A stretch of DNA of 17,797 nucleotides from Clostridiaceae bacterium (lineage in GTDB: Bacteria; Bacillota; Clostridia; Saccharofermentanales; DTU023). How positions within the stretch are numbered: position 1 is the first letter of the stretch; each line of letters begins with the position of its first letter. The position numbers and the translations under genes were made by a program. Below are positions 1 through 7,240 of this stretch, piece after piece. The stretch spans positions 1-17,797 of the forward strand of contig JAAZJV010000077.1 of NCBI GenBank assembly GCA_012800135.1. The letters are read 5' to 3'. The notes beneath the pieces were generated by a model. It was given only the letters and a program-made list of their open reading frames with translations, was not told the origin of the DNA and did not search any database.

Positions 1-1930
1 ATTCGCTTTCACTTTCGTCCGGATCGGCGAAAAGGCCAAGCCCCTTGTGACGAAGGAGCGGCATCGCTGATTCGCGCCACACGGTGTCTACAAGTGAGCG
101 TGACCATTCGTTAAAGGCGGCTTTTCTTCGCGCGTCTGACGGAAGTGGGGCAAAACGTGCGCCTTCCGGCACATCCGACACATCCGAAACAAAATCAGCA
201 GGTTCTTTCTCGAGAGATACCGGCTTCTTCCAGTCGCAGATGACGACATCGTCGCGAAGCGGAGTGAAGCGGGATACACTTTTCTTATGCGCAATGCCTT
301 TTTTCTCATCTTGATAGTAAATTGTCAAATACCCTGCAAGATGGGGTCTGTAAAGATCGCCCGGTCTGCCCGGCAGAAAACCGACCGAAACGCCGCTTGG
401 TACCGTTTGCGGATTTAATGACTGAGGCGTTGTTGAAACGTCTACTTGCTCAATAGTACGGATTGACGACGGTGCGATCGCCTGATCTGTCGTTCGAGGT
501 GAAACCGGAATATCGGAATCCGCACGTTTTTGTTGTGATGTCAGAAGGCGAATTTGCTCACGCGTTAGCGGACCAGCGAGATAGGACATGCAAAAGCGTG
601 TTTTGAAGAGGGCGGGACGTTTTTCGCCGGCAGACCGCATAAGGAACTCGCGCGGCTTCAGGCCGGCGATCAGCGACTCAAGCTCGGACGAGGACATGCC
701 GTCTAAAGCTTCATCGGCCATTCCTTCCAATAGGCGTTTGCGGTCGCGCTCTGTCGTTAAACGTCCGACAAACCACGTTCCGATGTTGCTCAATCCCTTG
801 TAATCGATGTCTCCGGGGTTTTGTGTTGCGAGCACGATGCCGAGCCCGTACGCGCGGGCCGTCTTAAGAAGCGTAAGCAGCGGCTGCTTTGACGGAGGCT
901 TTGCCACAGGCGGGAAGTAGCCGAACACCTCATCCATGTAGAAGAGCGCTCTTAGTGAGGACGTTCCCTGTTCTGTTCGCATCCACGTAACAAGCCTATT
1001 TAACAGAAGCGTTACGAAAAACATGCGTTCCGCGTCCGGCAGGTGCGCAATGCTCAAGATTGAGATTTTCGGACGACCTTCCGGAGTATATAGAAGGCTG
1101 TGGATATCGAACGGTTCGCCTTCAAGGAAAGCGGAAAATGACGGAGAAGCAAGAAGATTGTTGAAACGAAGCGCTAGTCCGAAGCGGTCTTTTTCCGGCA
1201 GATATGTCTCAATATCCATGACGCCGATTGTTTTGATGGGCGGCGTGCTGATCCAGCTGATCAACGAGGCCAAGTCAAAATCACGCCCCTCCAGCCAAGC
1301 TTTTCTTATTAAAATTGTGAGAAAAACGTGTTCGCGACTAGTCACCGGATCAGCGTCGATGCCGGCAAGATGGAGCAGGCTCGTCGCCGTCGTTGACACA
1401 ACGCTTTGGAAGAGTTCCGTGTCCTCAAGGATGGCGTCGGCGGGCTTTTGGAATATGCCTTGAAGGGATAGGGGACGGCCGAAAACACCGCCAGGCGTGT
1501 AGAGCATGAATTCTGTATTTTGCCGCATCGCTCGGATGCGATCGCCGCTTTGCATCGTTGAAGCAAGTCCTTCGCGCCATAGAGCAGCTTTTTTCTCAGC
1601 GAGTTGCTCGACTGTTAAGCCTTCCCTCGATGCCTCTTCCGGATGAACCCACGGCACAAAATCCGATGGAAGAAGATCCGGAAAGGAAAGCAAAAGGTTT
1701 CCCATGTCGCCCTTGGGATCGACGACAATCGCCGGAATGCCGTCCATTGCGGCCTCTTCGAGAAGACAAATGCCAAGTCCGGTCTTTCCGCTTCCTGTCA
1801 TGCCGACGCACATCGCATGCGTCGTAAGATCGCGCGAATCAATCACCATATAATCAGCGCGTCCATCTCCGTCGGTGTCGCGGTTTTCCGTCCCGATATA
1901 AAACACGCCCAACTTCTCAAATGTTCCCAT
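1..1930 (-). CDS. HerA-like P-loop ATPase (DUF87-type), partial at the left edge
   Basis: An open minus-strand frame of about 643 codons runs off the left edge, so the C-terminus is missing. Residues 43-50 (GMTGSGKT) form a Walker A motif. The Walker B aspartate and glutamate are D333 and E334 in FYMDEVFGY, and ATQNPGDID (368-376) resembles the sensor region of HerA/FtsK/VirB4-type ATPases. DPKGDMGNLL follows the P-loop, as is usual in HerA-like proteins. These ATPases couple ATP hydrolysis to DNA or protein translocation; the substrate here is unknown and no NurA nuclease is adjacent. Two ATG codons abut (1933 and 1930). I chose the second because the AGGAG at 1938-1942 is then 7 nt away instead of 4. 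After about residue 480 the sequence becomes Pro/Ser/Thr-rich and linker-like. The gene lies downstream of thrC on the same strand, separated only by a tandem repeat array, so co-transcription is possible. Confidence 0.85.
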   Translation of the reverse strand, partial: MGTFEKLGVFYIGTENRDTDGDGRADYMVIDSRDLTTHAMCVGMTGSGKTGLGICLLEEAAMDGIPAIVVDPKGDMGNLLLSFPDLLPSDFVPWVHPEEASREGLTVEQLAEKKAALWREGLASTMQSGDRIRAMRQNTEFMLYTPGGVFGRPLSLQGIFQKPADAILEDTELFQSVVSTTATSLLHLAGIDADPVTSREHVFLTILIRKAWLEGRDFDLASLISWISTPPIKTIGVMDIETYLPEKDRFGLALRFNNLLASPSFSAFLEGEPFDIHSLLYTPEGRPKISILSIAHLPDAERMFFVTLLLNRLVTWMRTEQGTSSLRALFYMDEVFGYFPPVAKPPSKQPLLTLLKTARAYGLGIVLATQNPGDIDYKGLSNIGTWFVGRLTTERDRKRLLEGMADEALDGMSSSELESLIAGLKPREFLMRSAGEKRPALFKTRFCMSYLAGPLTREQIRLLTSQQKRADSDIPVSPRTTDQAIAPSSIRTIEQVDVSTTPQSLNPQTVPSGVSVGFLPGRPGDLYRPHLAGYLTIYYQDEKKGIAHKKSVSRFTPLRDDVVICDWKKPVSLEKEPADFVSDVSDVPEGARFAPLPSDARRKAAFNEWSRSLVDTVWRESAMPLLRHKGLGLFADPDESESE

Positions 1931-1940
1931 CATTAAACTC

Positions 1941-2224
1941 CTAATTACTTCAACGGCGCCGGCGCATATAGTCGTTTCAACTAACTAATTCAACGGTGCC
2001 GGCACTTTTAGCCGCTTCTTCTAACGACTCCAACGGCAACAAAACTTTTAGCCGCTTCAGCTAACGACCACGACGGCAGGCCACAAAGCTTATAGCCACT
2101 TCTTCTAATGACTCAAACGGTGCCGGCGCTTTTAGCCGCTTCTTCTAACGACTCAAACAGTGTCAAAGCTTTTGACCGCTTCAGCTAACTATTCCAAAGG
2201 CAACAAAGCTTTTGGCCGTCTCAA
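1941..2224. repeat. Tandem array of seven imperfect ~40-bp units
   Basis: Seven head-to-tail units start at 1941, 1981, 2021, 2061, 2105, 2145 and 2185. Six are exactly 40 bp and the fourth is 44 bp. Most units begin CTAACGACTC or a close variant, carry AACGG in the middle and end CTTTTAGCCGCTTC. Divergence between units is substantial, so this is an old array and not a recent duplication. A period of 40 is not a multiple of three, and no long frame with homology crosses it, so it is not coding. It begins beside the ATPase ribosome binding site and ends on the thrC stop codon, so it fills the whole intergenic space. Units contain only weak potential hairpins (CGGC/GCCG around GCTTTTA). Function is unknown. 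Confidence 0.85.
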
Positions 2225-3492
2225 TTAACAATTCCTAGCGCTTCCAATTCGTCAAGGTCAGGGTGGCAGCGTATAGGCTCACCACCGGCACGAAGCGCAT
2301 TCACGACATCTTTAAGGCCGCTGCCTGTGCAAATACATGTTACTGATTCATCACTCTTGATAACGCCAAGTTCCACCGCGCGACGTACGCCAGCAAACGC
2401 CGTTACACCGGCAGGTTCGCCGAAGATACCTTCTTCACGTCCCATCGAGCGCATCGCCTCTAATATATCTTCATCCGGTACGGCGATCCATTCGCCATGT
2501 GATTCAGCGACTGCGCGCAAAGCCTTGACAGGATTCCGCGGGATGCCGACTGAAATCGAGTCGGCGAGCGTGTTTTCTTCTGCAGGTTTCAACGGCTCAT
2601 TGGCGCGTGCCGCGTCAACGAAAGGTGAACACCCCGTCGATTGAACACCGAGAATCTTCGGTATCCGATCTATAAAGCCGAGTTTATGCAAATCGCGGAA
2701 ACCGTTGTAGACACCGCCGATGGTGCAGCCATCTCCGACAGAGACGGCGACCCAGTTCGTCAGGTCAAAGTTGAGCTGCTCCGCGATTTCGAAGGACGCT
2801 GTTTTCTTGCCCTCAATCATGACGGGGTTGATGCCGGCATTTCGGTTAAACCAGCCGTATCGATCGATGGCGGCTTTTGACAAATTGAAGGTATCACGGT
2901 AATCGCCAATGACAGAAATAACGCGTGCACCAAATACGAGCATCTGTGCAAGTTTCCCTTGCGGGGCGCGCTCCGGGACAAAAATTACAGATTTGAGCCC
3001 AACTCTTGCGGCGTTGCCGGCACAAGAGGACGCCGCGTTGCCGGTCGACGAACACGAGATCGTGTCATAGCCGAGCTCGCACGCTTTCGCGACCGCGACG
3101 CCGCTGGCACGATCCTTAAAAGACGCTGTCGGATTGAGGCCGTCATCTTTGATGTAAAGTGCCTTTAGCCCAAGTTCATCACCCAAACGAAGCGAACGGT
3201 AGAGCGGCGTCCAACCAACACGCAGAAACGAAGAAAAATCACGATCTTCAAGCGGCAAAAATGCTTTATAACGCCAGATGCTGTTGTTGTGATCAGCCGT
3301 CAGACTTTCTCGGCTTACCTTTTTGGAAATGACATCGTAGTCGTATTCAATATCGAGGATACCCTTCTCTCCACATGCCGGACACGTCAGCATTTCCTCT
3401 TCATAGGGGTAAAATCGGTGGCATAAGGTGCACGTATAACCTGTCACGTGCGGAAGATCGGACTTCGCTTTGATTGGTCTTTTTTCTGTCAT
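2221..3492 (-). CDS. thrC: Threonine synthase, zinc-ribbon type
   Basis: A 423-residue PLP enzyme that converts O-phospho-L-homoserine to L-threonine, the last step of threonine biosynthesis in the cytosol. The N-terminus has a CxxC...CxxC zinc ribbon (C21, C24, C37, C40), as in many long threonine synthases. The PLP-binding lysine is K126 in NPTASFKDRAS, the classic fold-type II motif. SSTGNAASS (about 149-157) and the glycine-rich GDGCTIGG fit the substrate and PLP-phosphate loops, and ICTGSGLKD near the C-terminus is typical of the family. Length is normal. The ATG at 3492 is preceded by GGGAGG at 3504-3509, an 11-nt spacing that is rather long but usable. No homoserine kinase or homoserine dehydrogenase gene is adjacent. 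Upstream lies the 52-bp repeat array and downstream the 40-bp array, so expression may be affected by either. No T-box motif is visible in the leader. Confidence 0.93.
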   Translation of the reverse strand: MTEKRPIKAKSDLPHVTGYTCTLCHRFYPYEEEMLTCPACGEKGILDIEYDYDVISKKVSRESLTADHNNSIWRYKAFLPLEDRDFSSFLRVGWTPLYRSLRLGDELGLKALYIKDDGLNPTASFKDRASGVAVAKACELGYDTISCSSTGNAASSCAGNAARVGLKSVIFVPERAPQGKLAQMLVFGARVISVIGDYRDTFNLSKAAIDRYGWFNRNAGINPVMIEGKKTASFEIAEQLNFDLTNWVAVSVGDGCTIGGVYNGFRDLHKLGFIDRIPKILGVQSTGCSPFVDAARANEPLKPAEENTLADSISVGIPRNPVKALRAVAESHGEWIAVPDEDILEAMRSMGREEGIFGEPAGVTAFAGVRRAVELGVIKSDESVTCICTGSGLKDVVNALRAGGEPIRCHPDLDELEALGIVN

Positions 3493-3540
3493 TTTAAGAA
3501 CATCCTCCCTGAATGTTTTTGTTGTCCTTGTTAACCGTTC

Positions 3541-3748
3541 TTGATTCGAAAATAACGTGTGACAATGTCAGCATATAGTGCAAGCATTGTCCTTGATTCG
3601 AAAATAACGTGTGACAATGTCAGCATATAGTGCAAGCATTGTCCTTGATTCGAAAATAACGTGCGACAATGTCAGCGTATAGTGCAAGCATTGCCCTTGA
3701 TTCGAAAATAACGTGTGACAATGTCAGCGTATAATGCAATCATTGCCT
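3541..3748. repeat. Tandem array of four 52-bp units with an internal dyad
   Basis: Four units start at 3541, 3593, 3645 and 3697. The first two are identical across 52 bp; the third and fourth differ at a few positions, with the fourth diverging most at its end. Each unit starts TTGATTCGAAAATAACGTG and contains an interrupted inverted repeat: GACAATG and CATTGTC (7 bp) around an inner GCA/TGC and a TATAG loop. In units 3 and 4 the right arm is CATTGCC. In an RNA from the minus strand that change becomes a G-U pair, so pairing is kept. A degenerate trace of the unit continues at 3523-3529 (GTCCTTG). The array lies 32-48 bp beyond the thrC ribosome binding site, in the likely 5' leader or promoter of thrC. 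Confidence 0.9.
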
Positions 3749-3801
3749 CGGACAAGGTGTGCGAAAATCAGTTAATCTTGTGTTATTCAGTTTATCACAG
3801 G

Positions 3802-3817
3802 AGGCTTGTTCAAGCCT
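3802..3817. promoter_or_regulatory. Near-perfect 16-bp palindrome between divergent thrC and mgtE
   Basis: AGGCTTGTTCAAGCCT consists of 7-bp arms around a central TT. It has no T-run on either side, so it does not look like a terminator, and a 2-nt loop is too tight for an RNA hairpin at full length. Its symmetry and its place between divergent genes suggest a dimeric repressor or activator site. No regulator gene nearby identifies the binding protein. Confidence 0.4.
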
Positions 3818-3917
3818 TGTAGGACTAAGCAAAACAGTTGTGCTTCTGACGATTAATAAATTAGATTTATAGTCAATAATTATGGAAAGATAATAGGTCG
3901 TTTACCTTATATCTATA

Positions 3918-3926
3918 TGCTAAAAT
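3918..3926 (+). promoter_or_regulatory. Candidate extended -10 promoter for mgtE
   Basis: TGCTAAAAT matches an extended -10 element (TGn followed by TAAAAT, 5 of 6 to consensus). The best -35 at 17-bp spacing is the poor TCGTTT, which is common with extended -10 promoters. Transcription would start near 3933, giving an mgtE leader of about 300 nt. Confidence 0.45.
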
Positions 3927-3932
3927 AATGTA

Positions 3933-4201
3933 TATGAGTACGACATACGTGTTACAAGCTAGACTACGTTGCGATGAAAACAGCGGATATTCCCACCGCG
4001 AGAGTGGAGAATGTGATGACGGCATCGGGTTACGTCGCCATGAATTTGGCGAGTGTGCAGCCGAGGCTTTAACCGCGTTGTACATAATAGATTGGTTGTT
4101 GCGACGACTTAAGGTGACGTCCATGAATTGTTAAACGACATGGAATGAGACGTTGATCCTCCTCTAGCCTGCCGCGATCAATTGAGCGACAGGCTTTTTT
4201 T
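3933..4201 (+). promoter_or_regulatory. Structured mgtE leader, candidate cation-responsive riboswitch of unrecognised class
   Basis: The region between the candidate promoter and the terminator has several possible helices: an 8-bp hairpin with a bulged A at 3989-4012 (arms ATTCCCAC and GTGGAGAAT), a 5-bp hairpin CGCCA/TGGCG at 4036-4051, an enclosing CGGC/GCCG pair at 4020-4023 with 4060-4063, a possible closing helix ACAGCGG (3980-3986) with CCGC and TGT (4073-4082), and TCCATG/CATGGA at 4120-4144. A terminator follows at once. In Bacillota, mgtE genes are often under the Mg2+-sensing M-box, but the M-box signatures I know (such as GGTGAGGCTCCT) are absent. The alternative helix that would disrupt the terminator is not clear; AGGCT at 4064-4068 can pair with AGCCT in the terminator, but only over 5 bp. 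That this region is a riboswitch is inferred. Confidence 0.5.
4166..4201 (+). terminator. Intrinsic terminator in the mgtE leader
   Basis: The stem AGCCTG (4166-4171) plus CGC (4173-4175) pairs with GCG (4186-4188) plus CAGGCT (4190-4195), with a single C/A mismatch, a 10-nt loop and seven T residues. It ends 32 nt before the mgtE start codon, so it would shut off mgtE unless read through. That is the usual arrangement of a transcription-attenuating riboswitch. Confidence 0.85.
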
Positions 4202-4233
4202 AGCAAAAAAGCCGACATGATGGAGGTGCGGAT

Positions 4234-5592
4234 ATGATCGATACGCGTTATAACGAAAGCGAGATCAAACAGCTCGAATATTATCTCGAACAACGTGATT
4301 TCAAGTCTCTAATAGCTGCGTTGCGCGAGGAGCACGAAGTCGACGTCGCAGATTTTATGGAGATACTTCCCGACGACAAGACTGCGTTTGTCTTTCGCAT
4401 GTTGCCAAAAGAAATGAGCGCTGACGTTTTCGCGAACCTTGAACCGGAAACTCAACAGCGTGTTGTTGAATCCTTCAGTGACGCAGAAACAACCTCGATG
4501 CTGAACGATCTCTTTATTGATGATGCTGTCGACTTCATTGAGGAAATGCCGGCGAATATGGTGAATCGACTTCTACGCCTGACACCTCCTGAAAAGAGAA
4601 AAATCATCAATCGCTACCTGCAATATCCGGAAGATTCTGCGGGTAGCATTATGACGTCGGAATACACGCGGTTGAAAAAAGATATGACGGTCGCTGACGC
4701 GATTGCGCATCTCAGGGAATTCGGTGAAGATCGCGAGACTATTTACACCTGTTACGTCACCGATGATTTCAGGATATTGGAAGGTGTCATCTCGGTGCGC
4801 AGTCTCCTTCTTTCAAACGATGCGGAAGTGATTTCCGACATTATGCAAAAAGAAATCATCTTTGCCACAACGGACATGGATCAAGAGGAAGTCGTTCAGA
4901 AGATGCACCGCTACGATCTTCTGTCACTTCCTGTCGTTGATCGGGAGAATCGGCTCGTAGGCATTGTCACGGTTGACGACGCCGTTGATATCATCCAAGA
5001 AGAGGCCACAGAAGACTTTGAGAAAATGGCCGCGATGTCGCCTTCTGAACGGCCGTACTTGAAAACGCCTGCATGGATTCTCGGAAGAAAAAGGATTGTC
5101 TGGTTGCTTTTCCTTATGTTGTCCGGCATGCTCAACGGTTTGATTTTGCAGTCAAACGAAGCCGCCTTCATTGCCTATCCATTACTCGTTTCCTTCATTC
5201 CGATGCTCACGGACACGGGCGGCAACGTCGGTTCACAGACAAGCACACTGATGATCCGTGGTATGACGCTCGGAGAAATTAAATTCTCGGATATCTTTAA
5301 AGTTATTCGAAAAGAGACAGCTACCAGCCTTATGATGGGTTTGATATTGGCCGGCATCAACTTTCTTCGCGTCTTTTTACTGGACGGCAGCCTCATCGCT
5401 GCGATCATTCTTTCACTGTCGATGATGGTCACCGTCTTTATCGCCGCTTTCATTGGAGGTGTTTTACCGCTCGTTGCCAGCAAACTGAAAGTGGATCCCG
5501 CCATCATGGCTGCACCGCTCATCACGACCATCGTTGACGCAATCTCGCTATTCATCTACTTCGGCATTGCAAGAGCACTGCTGCTGATATAG
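4234..5592 (+). CDS. mgtE: MgtE family Mg2+ channel/transporter
   Basis: A 452-residue protein for Mg2+ uptake across the cytoplasmic membrane, full length for the family. Residues 1-130 form the acidic helical MgtE N-domain. Two CBS domains follow at about 140-198 and 204-260; in MgtE these close the pore when cytosolic Mg2+ is high. The membrane part (about 285-452) has five predicted helices. TDTGGNVGSQTSTLMIRG (326-343) is the family signature, and D435 in the last helix corresponds by position to the ion-selecting aspartate known from Thermus MgtE (D432). The ATG is preceded by GGAGGTG at 4222-4228. The anti-Shine-Dalgarno-like CCTCC at 4158-4162 could pair with this site, a possible second control layer. 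The leader terminator suggests regulation by transcription attenuation. The stop codon faces the VOC gene convergently, 24 bp away. Confidence 0.95.
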   Translation: MIDTRYNESEIKQLEYYLEQRDFKSLIAALREEHEVDVADFMEILPDDKTAFVFRMLPKEMSADVFANLEPETQQRVVESFSDAETTSMLNDLFIDDAVDFIEEMPANMVNRLLRLTPPEKRKIINRYLQYPEDSAGSIMTSEYTRLKKDMTVADAIAHLREFGEDRETIYTCYVTDDFRILEGVISVRSLLLSNDAEVISDIMQKEIIFATTDMDQEEVVQKMHRYDLLSLPVVDRENRLVGIVTVDDAVDIIQEEATEDFEKMAAMSPSERPYLKTPAWILGRKRIVWLLFLMLSGMLNGLILQSNEAAFIAYPLLVSFIPMLTDTGGNVGSQTSTLMIRGMTLGEIKFSDIFKVIRKETATSLMMGLILAGINFLRVFLLDGSLIAAIILSLSMMVTVFIAAFIGGVLPLVASKLKVDPAIMAAPLITTIVDAISLFIYFGIARALLLI

Positions 5593-5604
5593 TTGAATTC
5601 TAAT

Positions 5605-5635
5605 AAAAAAGATGATTTACCAAAAGACCTTTTTT
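5605..5635. terminator. Weak A/T-rich dyad between convergent genes
   Basis: AAAAAAG (5605-5611) and CTTTTTT (5629-5635) can pair around a 17-nt loop, with a T-run on each outgoing strand. It could act as a bidirectional terminator for mgtE and the opposing VOC operon, but the stem is almost all A-T and overlaps the last VOC codons. Confidence 0.3.
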
Positions 5636-6039
5636 TCACCATGTGTCAGCTGAGGTGCGCCGGGAATATATTGGATAAACTCCACGCGGTAACCGTTTGG
5701 GTCTATGCACCACACTTGCATGTTGCCGTCACGTACCTTTGTAGCACGTCCAGTCACAGTGACGCCATATGTATCTAGGCGCTCTTCGATAGCATGGATA
5801 TCACTGACTCCGAGACATAGGTGGTTGCGACCAAGCTTGGTCCCTAACGGGAAATCGGCTCGTGGATAGAAGAGCTCCACGCAAGTGCCGTTCGGATACT
5901 GTACTGTCACAATCCACGGAGTACCTTTCGGCTCTTCAATTTCCATGATGACGCGTCCGCCTAAAACTTCGCTGTAAAACCATATGCTTTTATCCATATC
6001 TCGGGTGGAAATGCCTGCATGAATAATCCCGTCGACCAT
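5617..6039 (-). CDS. VOC superfamily (glyoxalase-fold) metalloprotein
   Basis: This small protein of 140 residues has two beta-alpha-beta-beta-beta halves. The four metal ligands of the glyoxalase I type are all placed as expected: H7 in IIHAG, E55 in CVELFY, H73 in RNHLCLG and E120 in RVEFIQY. The fold supports lyases, epimerases, isomerases and dioxygenases, so the reaction cannot be read from sequence; an epimerase or lyase acting on the locus substrate is a guess. A longer frame begins at 6066, but the ATG at 6039 has GGGAG 7 nt upstream (6047-6051), and the longer form would overlap the end of the dehydratase gene. It is the last gene of the minus-strand set, 19 nt after the dehydratase stop, so translation is probably closely linked. 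Confidence 0.85.
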   Translation of the reverse strand: MVDGIIHAGISTRDMDKSIWFYSEVLGGRVIMEIEEPKGTPWIVTVQYPNGTCVELFYPRADFPLGTKLGRNHLCLGVSDIHAIEERLDTYGVTVTGRATKVRDGNMQVWCIDPNGYRVEFIQYIPGAPQLTHGEKKVFW

Positions 6040-6058
6040 GTTGTTTCTCCCGTAAGCT

Positions 6059-7240
6059 CTATACATCCACTCGATATTTTGCCACGGTGTCTTCCCTCAG
6101 ACGTATACCGAGTCCTGGACGCTGGGGCATGTGGACGTATCCATCAGCAGCCACAGTTATCGGCTCCTCAAGCAGCTCATCACGCAAAGGATAAACATTG
6201 CGATCAAGTTCTAGAATGCCGCCATTGTTGATGGAAGCCAGGAAATGCATATTTGCCACTAGACAGAACGCAGAGGAAAACACGTGTGGAAGACACGGCA
6301 GGTTGAATGCAGCTGCCAGATTAGCAATTTTTATGCATTCGGTGATACCGCCACTCCAAATCACGTCAGGTTGCACGATATCGACAGCATGGCGACGAAT
6401 GTATTCACGGAAATTGAACAGACCCACCTCGCTCTCGTAGCCGGCCACAGGCATATCCAATGCAGCTGCAAGCTCTACCGATCCGTCGATGTTGTCTAGG
6501 TGCAGGGGCTCCTCCAGCCAGAACACGCCCATTTTTTGGAACTCACGTCCCATCTGTATGGCAGTGTACGTGTTCCAAGTATTATTCGCATCCACCATCA
6601 GCTTTGCACCGTAACGGTGAGCTACCTTGCTGCAAGCCTCTACTCGCTCAAGATCTTCTTCCAGAGAGTAGTTGCACTTATTAGCTTCAATCATGTTGGG
6701 CAGTGGTGACAGAAACACCTCGGGATTTCGCCCGACTTTGATTTTTGCATATTTGAATCCTTGTTCGTAATAGCTTTCCACTTCATTTGCGAGAGCCTTG
6801 GTATCCTTGGATTGTGAGAAAAAACCGGAGCTAGCGTAGGGTAGTAATTTGTCGGTATAGCCTCCCAATAACTTGTATACCGGCAAACCGGCTTTTTTGC
6901 CCAATATGTCCCACAGTGCCACATCGATACCGCTCATAGCGGAAATAATGATGCCTCCGCGACCATGTTGACGAGTGCGGTCGAACATCTTTTTCCACAC
7001 ACGCTCAATATTGGTGGCGTCTTCTCCGATAACAATAGGGGCGAGCTCATTTTCAACGATGAATTTTGTGCTTTCGGGCGGTCCTCCGAAAGAGGCCGCT
7101 TCGCCTATACCCTCGATACCTTCGTCTGTTTTCACCGTTACGATAACCGCGTTGCGTGCGGAAAAGTAATTTTGCGCATCAGCAATTGACTCATCATACT
7201 CGTAGCGCAAAATCATAGCAGATACGTCAGTTATTTTCAT
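6059..7240 (-). CDS. Mandelate racemase-family enzyme, probable acid-sugar dehydratase
   Basis: A 393-residue enolase-superfamily enzyme of the mandelate racemase subgroup. Key residues sit at family spacing: base KxK at K166 and K168, metal ligands D217, E243 and E269, the D292-H319 catalytic dyad and E344. The intervals D-E-E-D-H (26, 26, 23, 27) equal those in mandelate racemase (195, 221, 247, 270, 297). Members with this set mostly dehydrate aldonates (galactonate, rhamnonate, gluconate and similar) to 2-keto-3-deoxy acids, using Mg2+ to stabilise an enediolate. The aldolase and KDG kinase on the other strand fit that role. There is an insertion of about 25 residues between KxK and D217 (173-197). 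The start at 7240 is chosen because GGAGGG (7246-7251) lies just upstream; an ATG at 7255 would put that site inside the gene. Substrate unassigned. Confidence 0.9.
   Translation of the reverse strand: MKITDVSAMILRYEYDESIADAQNYFSARNAVIVTVKTDEGIEGIGEAASFGGPPESTKFIVENELAPIVIGEDATNIERVWKKMFDRTRQHGRGGIIISAMSGIDVALWDILGKKAGLPVYKLLGGYTDKLLPYASSGFFSQSKDTKALANEVESYYEQGFKYAKIKVGRNPEVFLSPLPNMIEANKCNYSLEEDLERVEACSKVAHRYGAKLMVDANNTWNTYTAIQMGREFQKMGVFWLEEPLHLDNIDGSVELAAALDMPVAGYESEVGLFNFREYIRRHAVDIVQPDVIWSGGITECIKIANLAAAFNLPCLPHVFSSAFCLVANMHFLASINNGGILELDRNVYPLRDELLEEPITVAADGYVHMPQRPGLGIRLREDTVAKYRVDV

Noticed and set aside
1023..1463. Plus-strand 146-codon frame within the ATPase gene
   Set aside because: It lies wholly antisense to the continuous ATPase frame with its Walker motifs, has an Arg/Ser-rich composition typical of antisense frames and no ribosome binding site.
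3493..3540. T-box or other known amino acid riboswitch upstream of thrC
   Set aside because: No T-box AGGGTGGNACCGCG-like sequence and no terminator precede thrC on the minus strand.
3541..3748. CRISPR array
   Set aside because: The units are contiguous with no unique spacers and no cas genes are present, so it is a plain tandem repeat.
3928..4134. 68-codon plus-strand frame in the mgtE leader
   Set aside because: It has no ribosome binding site, lies across the predicted leader hairpins and has no recognisable motif; the leader is better read as structured RNA.
5175..5555. Minus-strand 126-codon frame within mgtE
   Set aside because: It is antisense to the conserved MgtE membrane domain and shows no recognisable domain.
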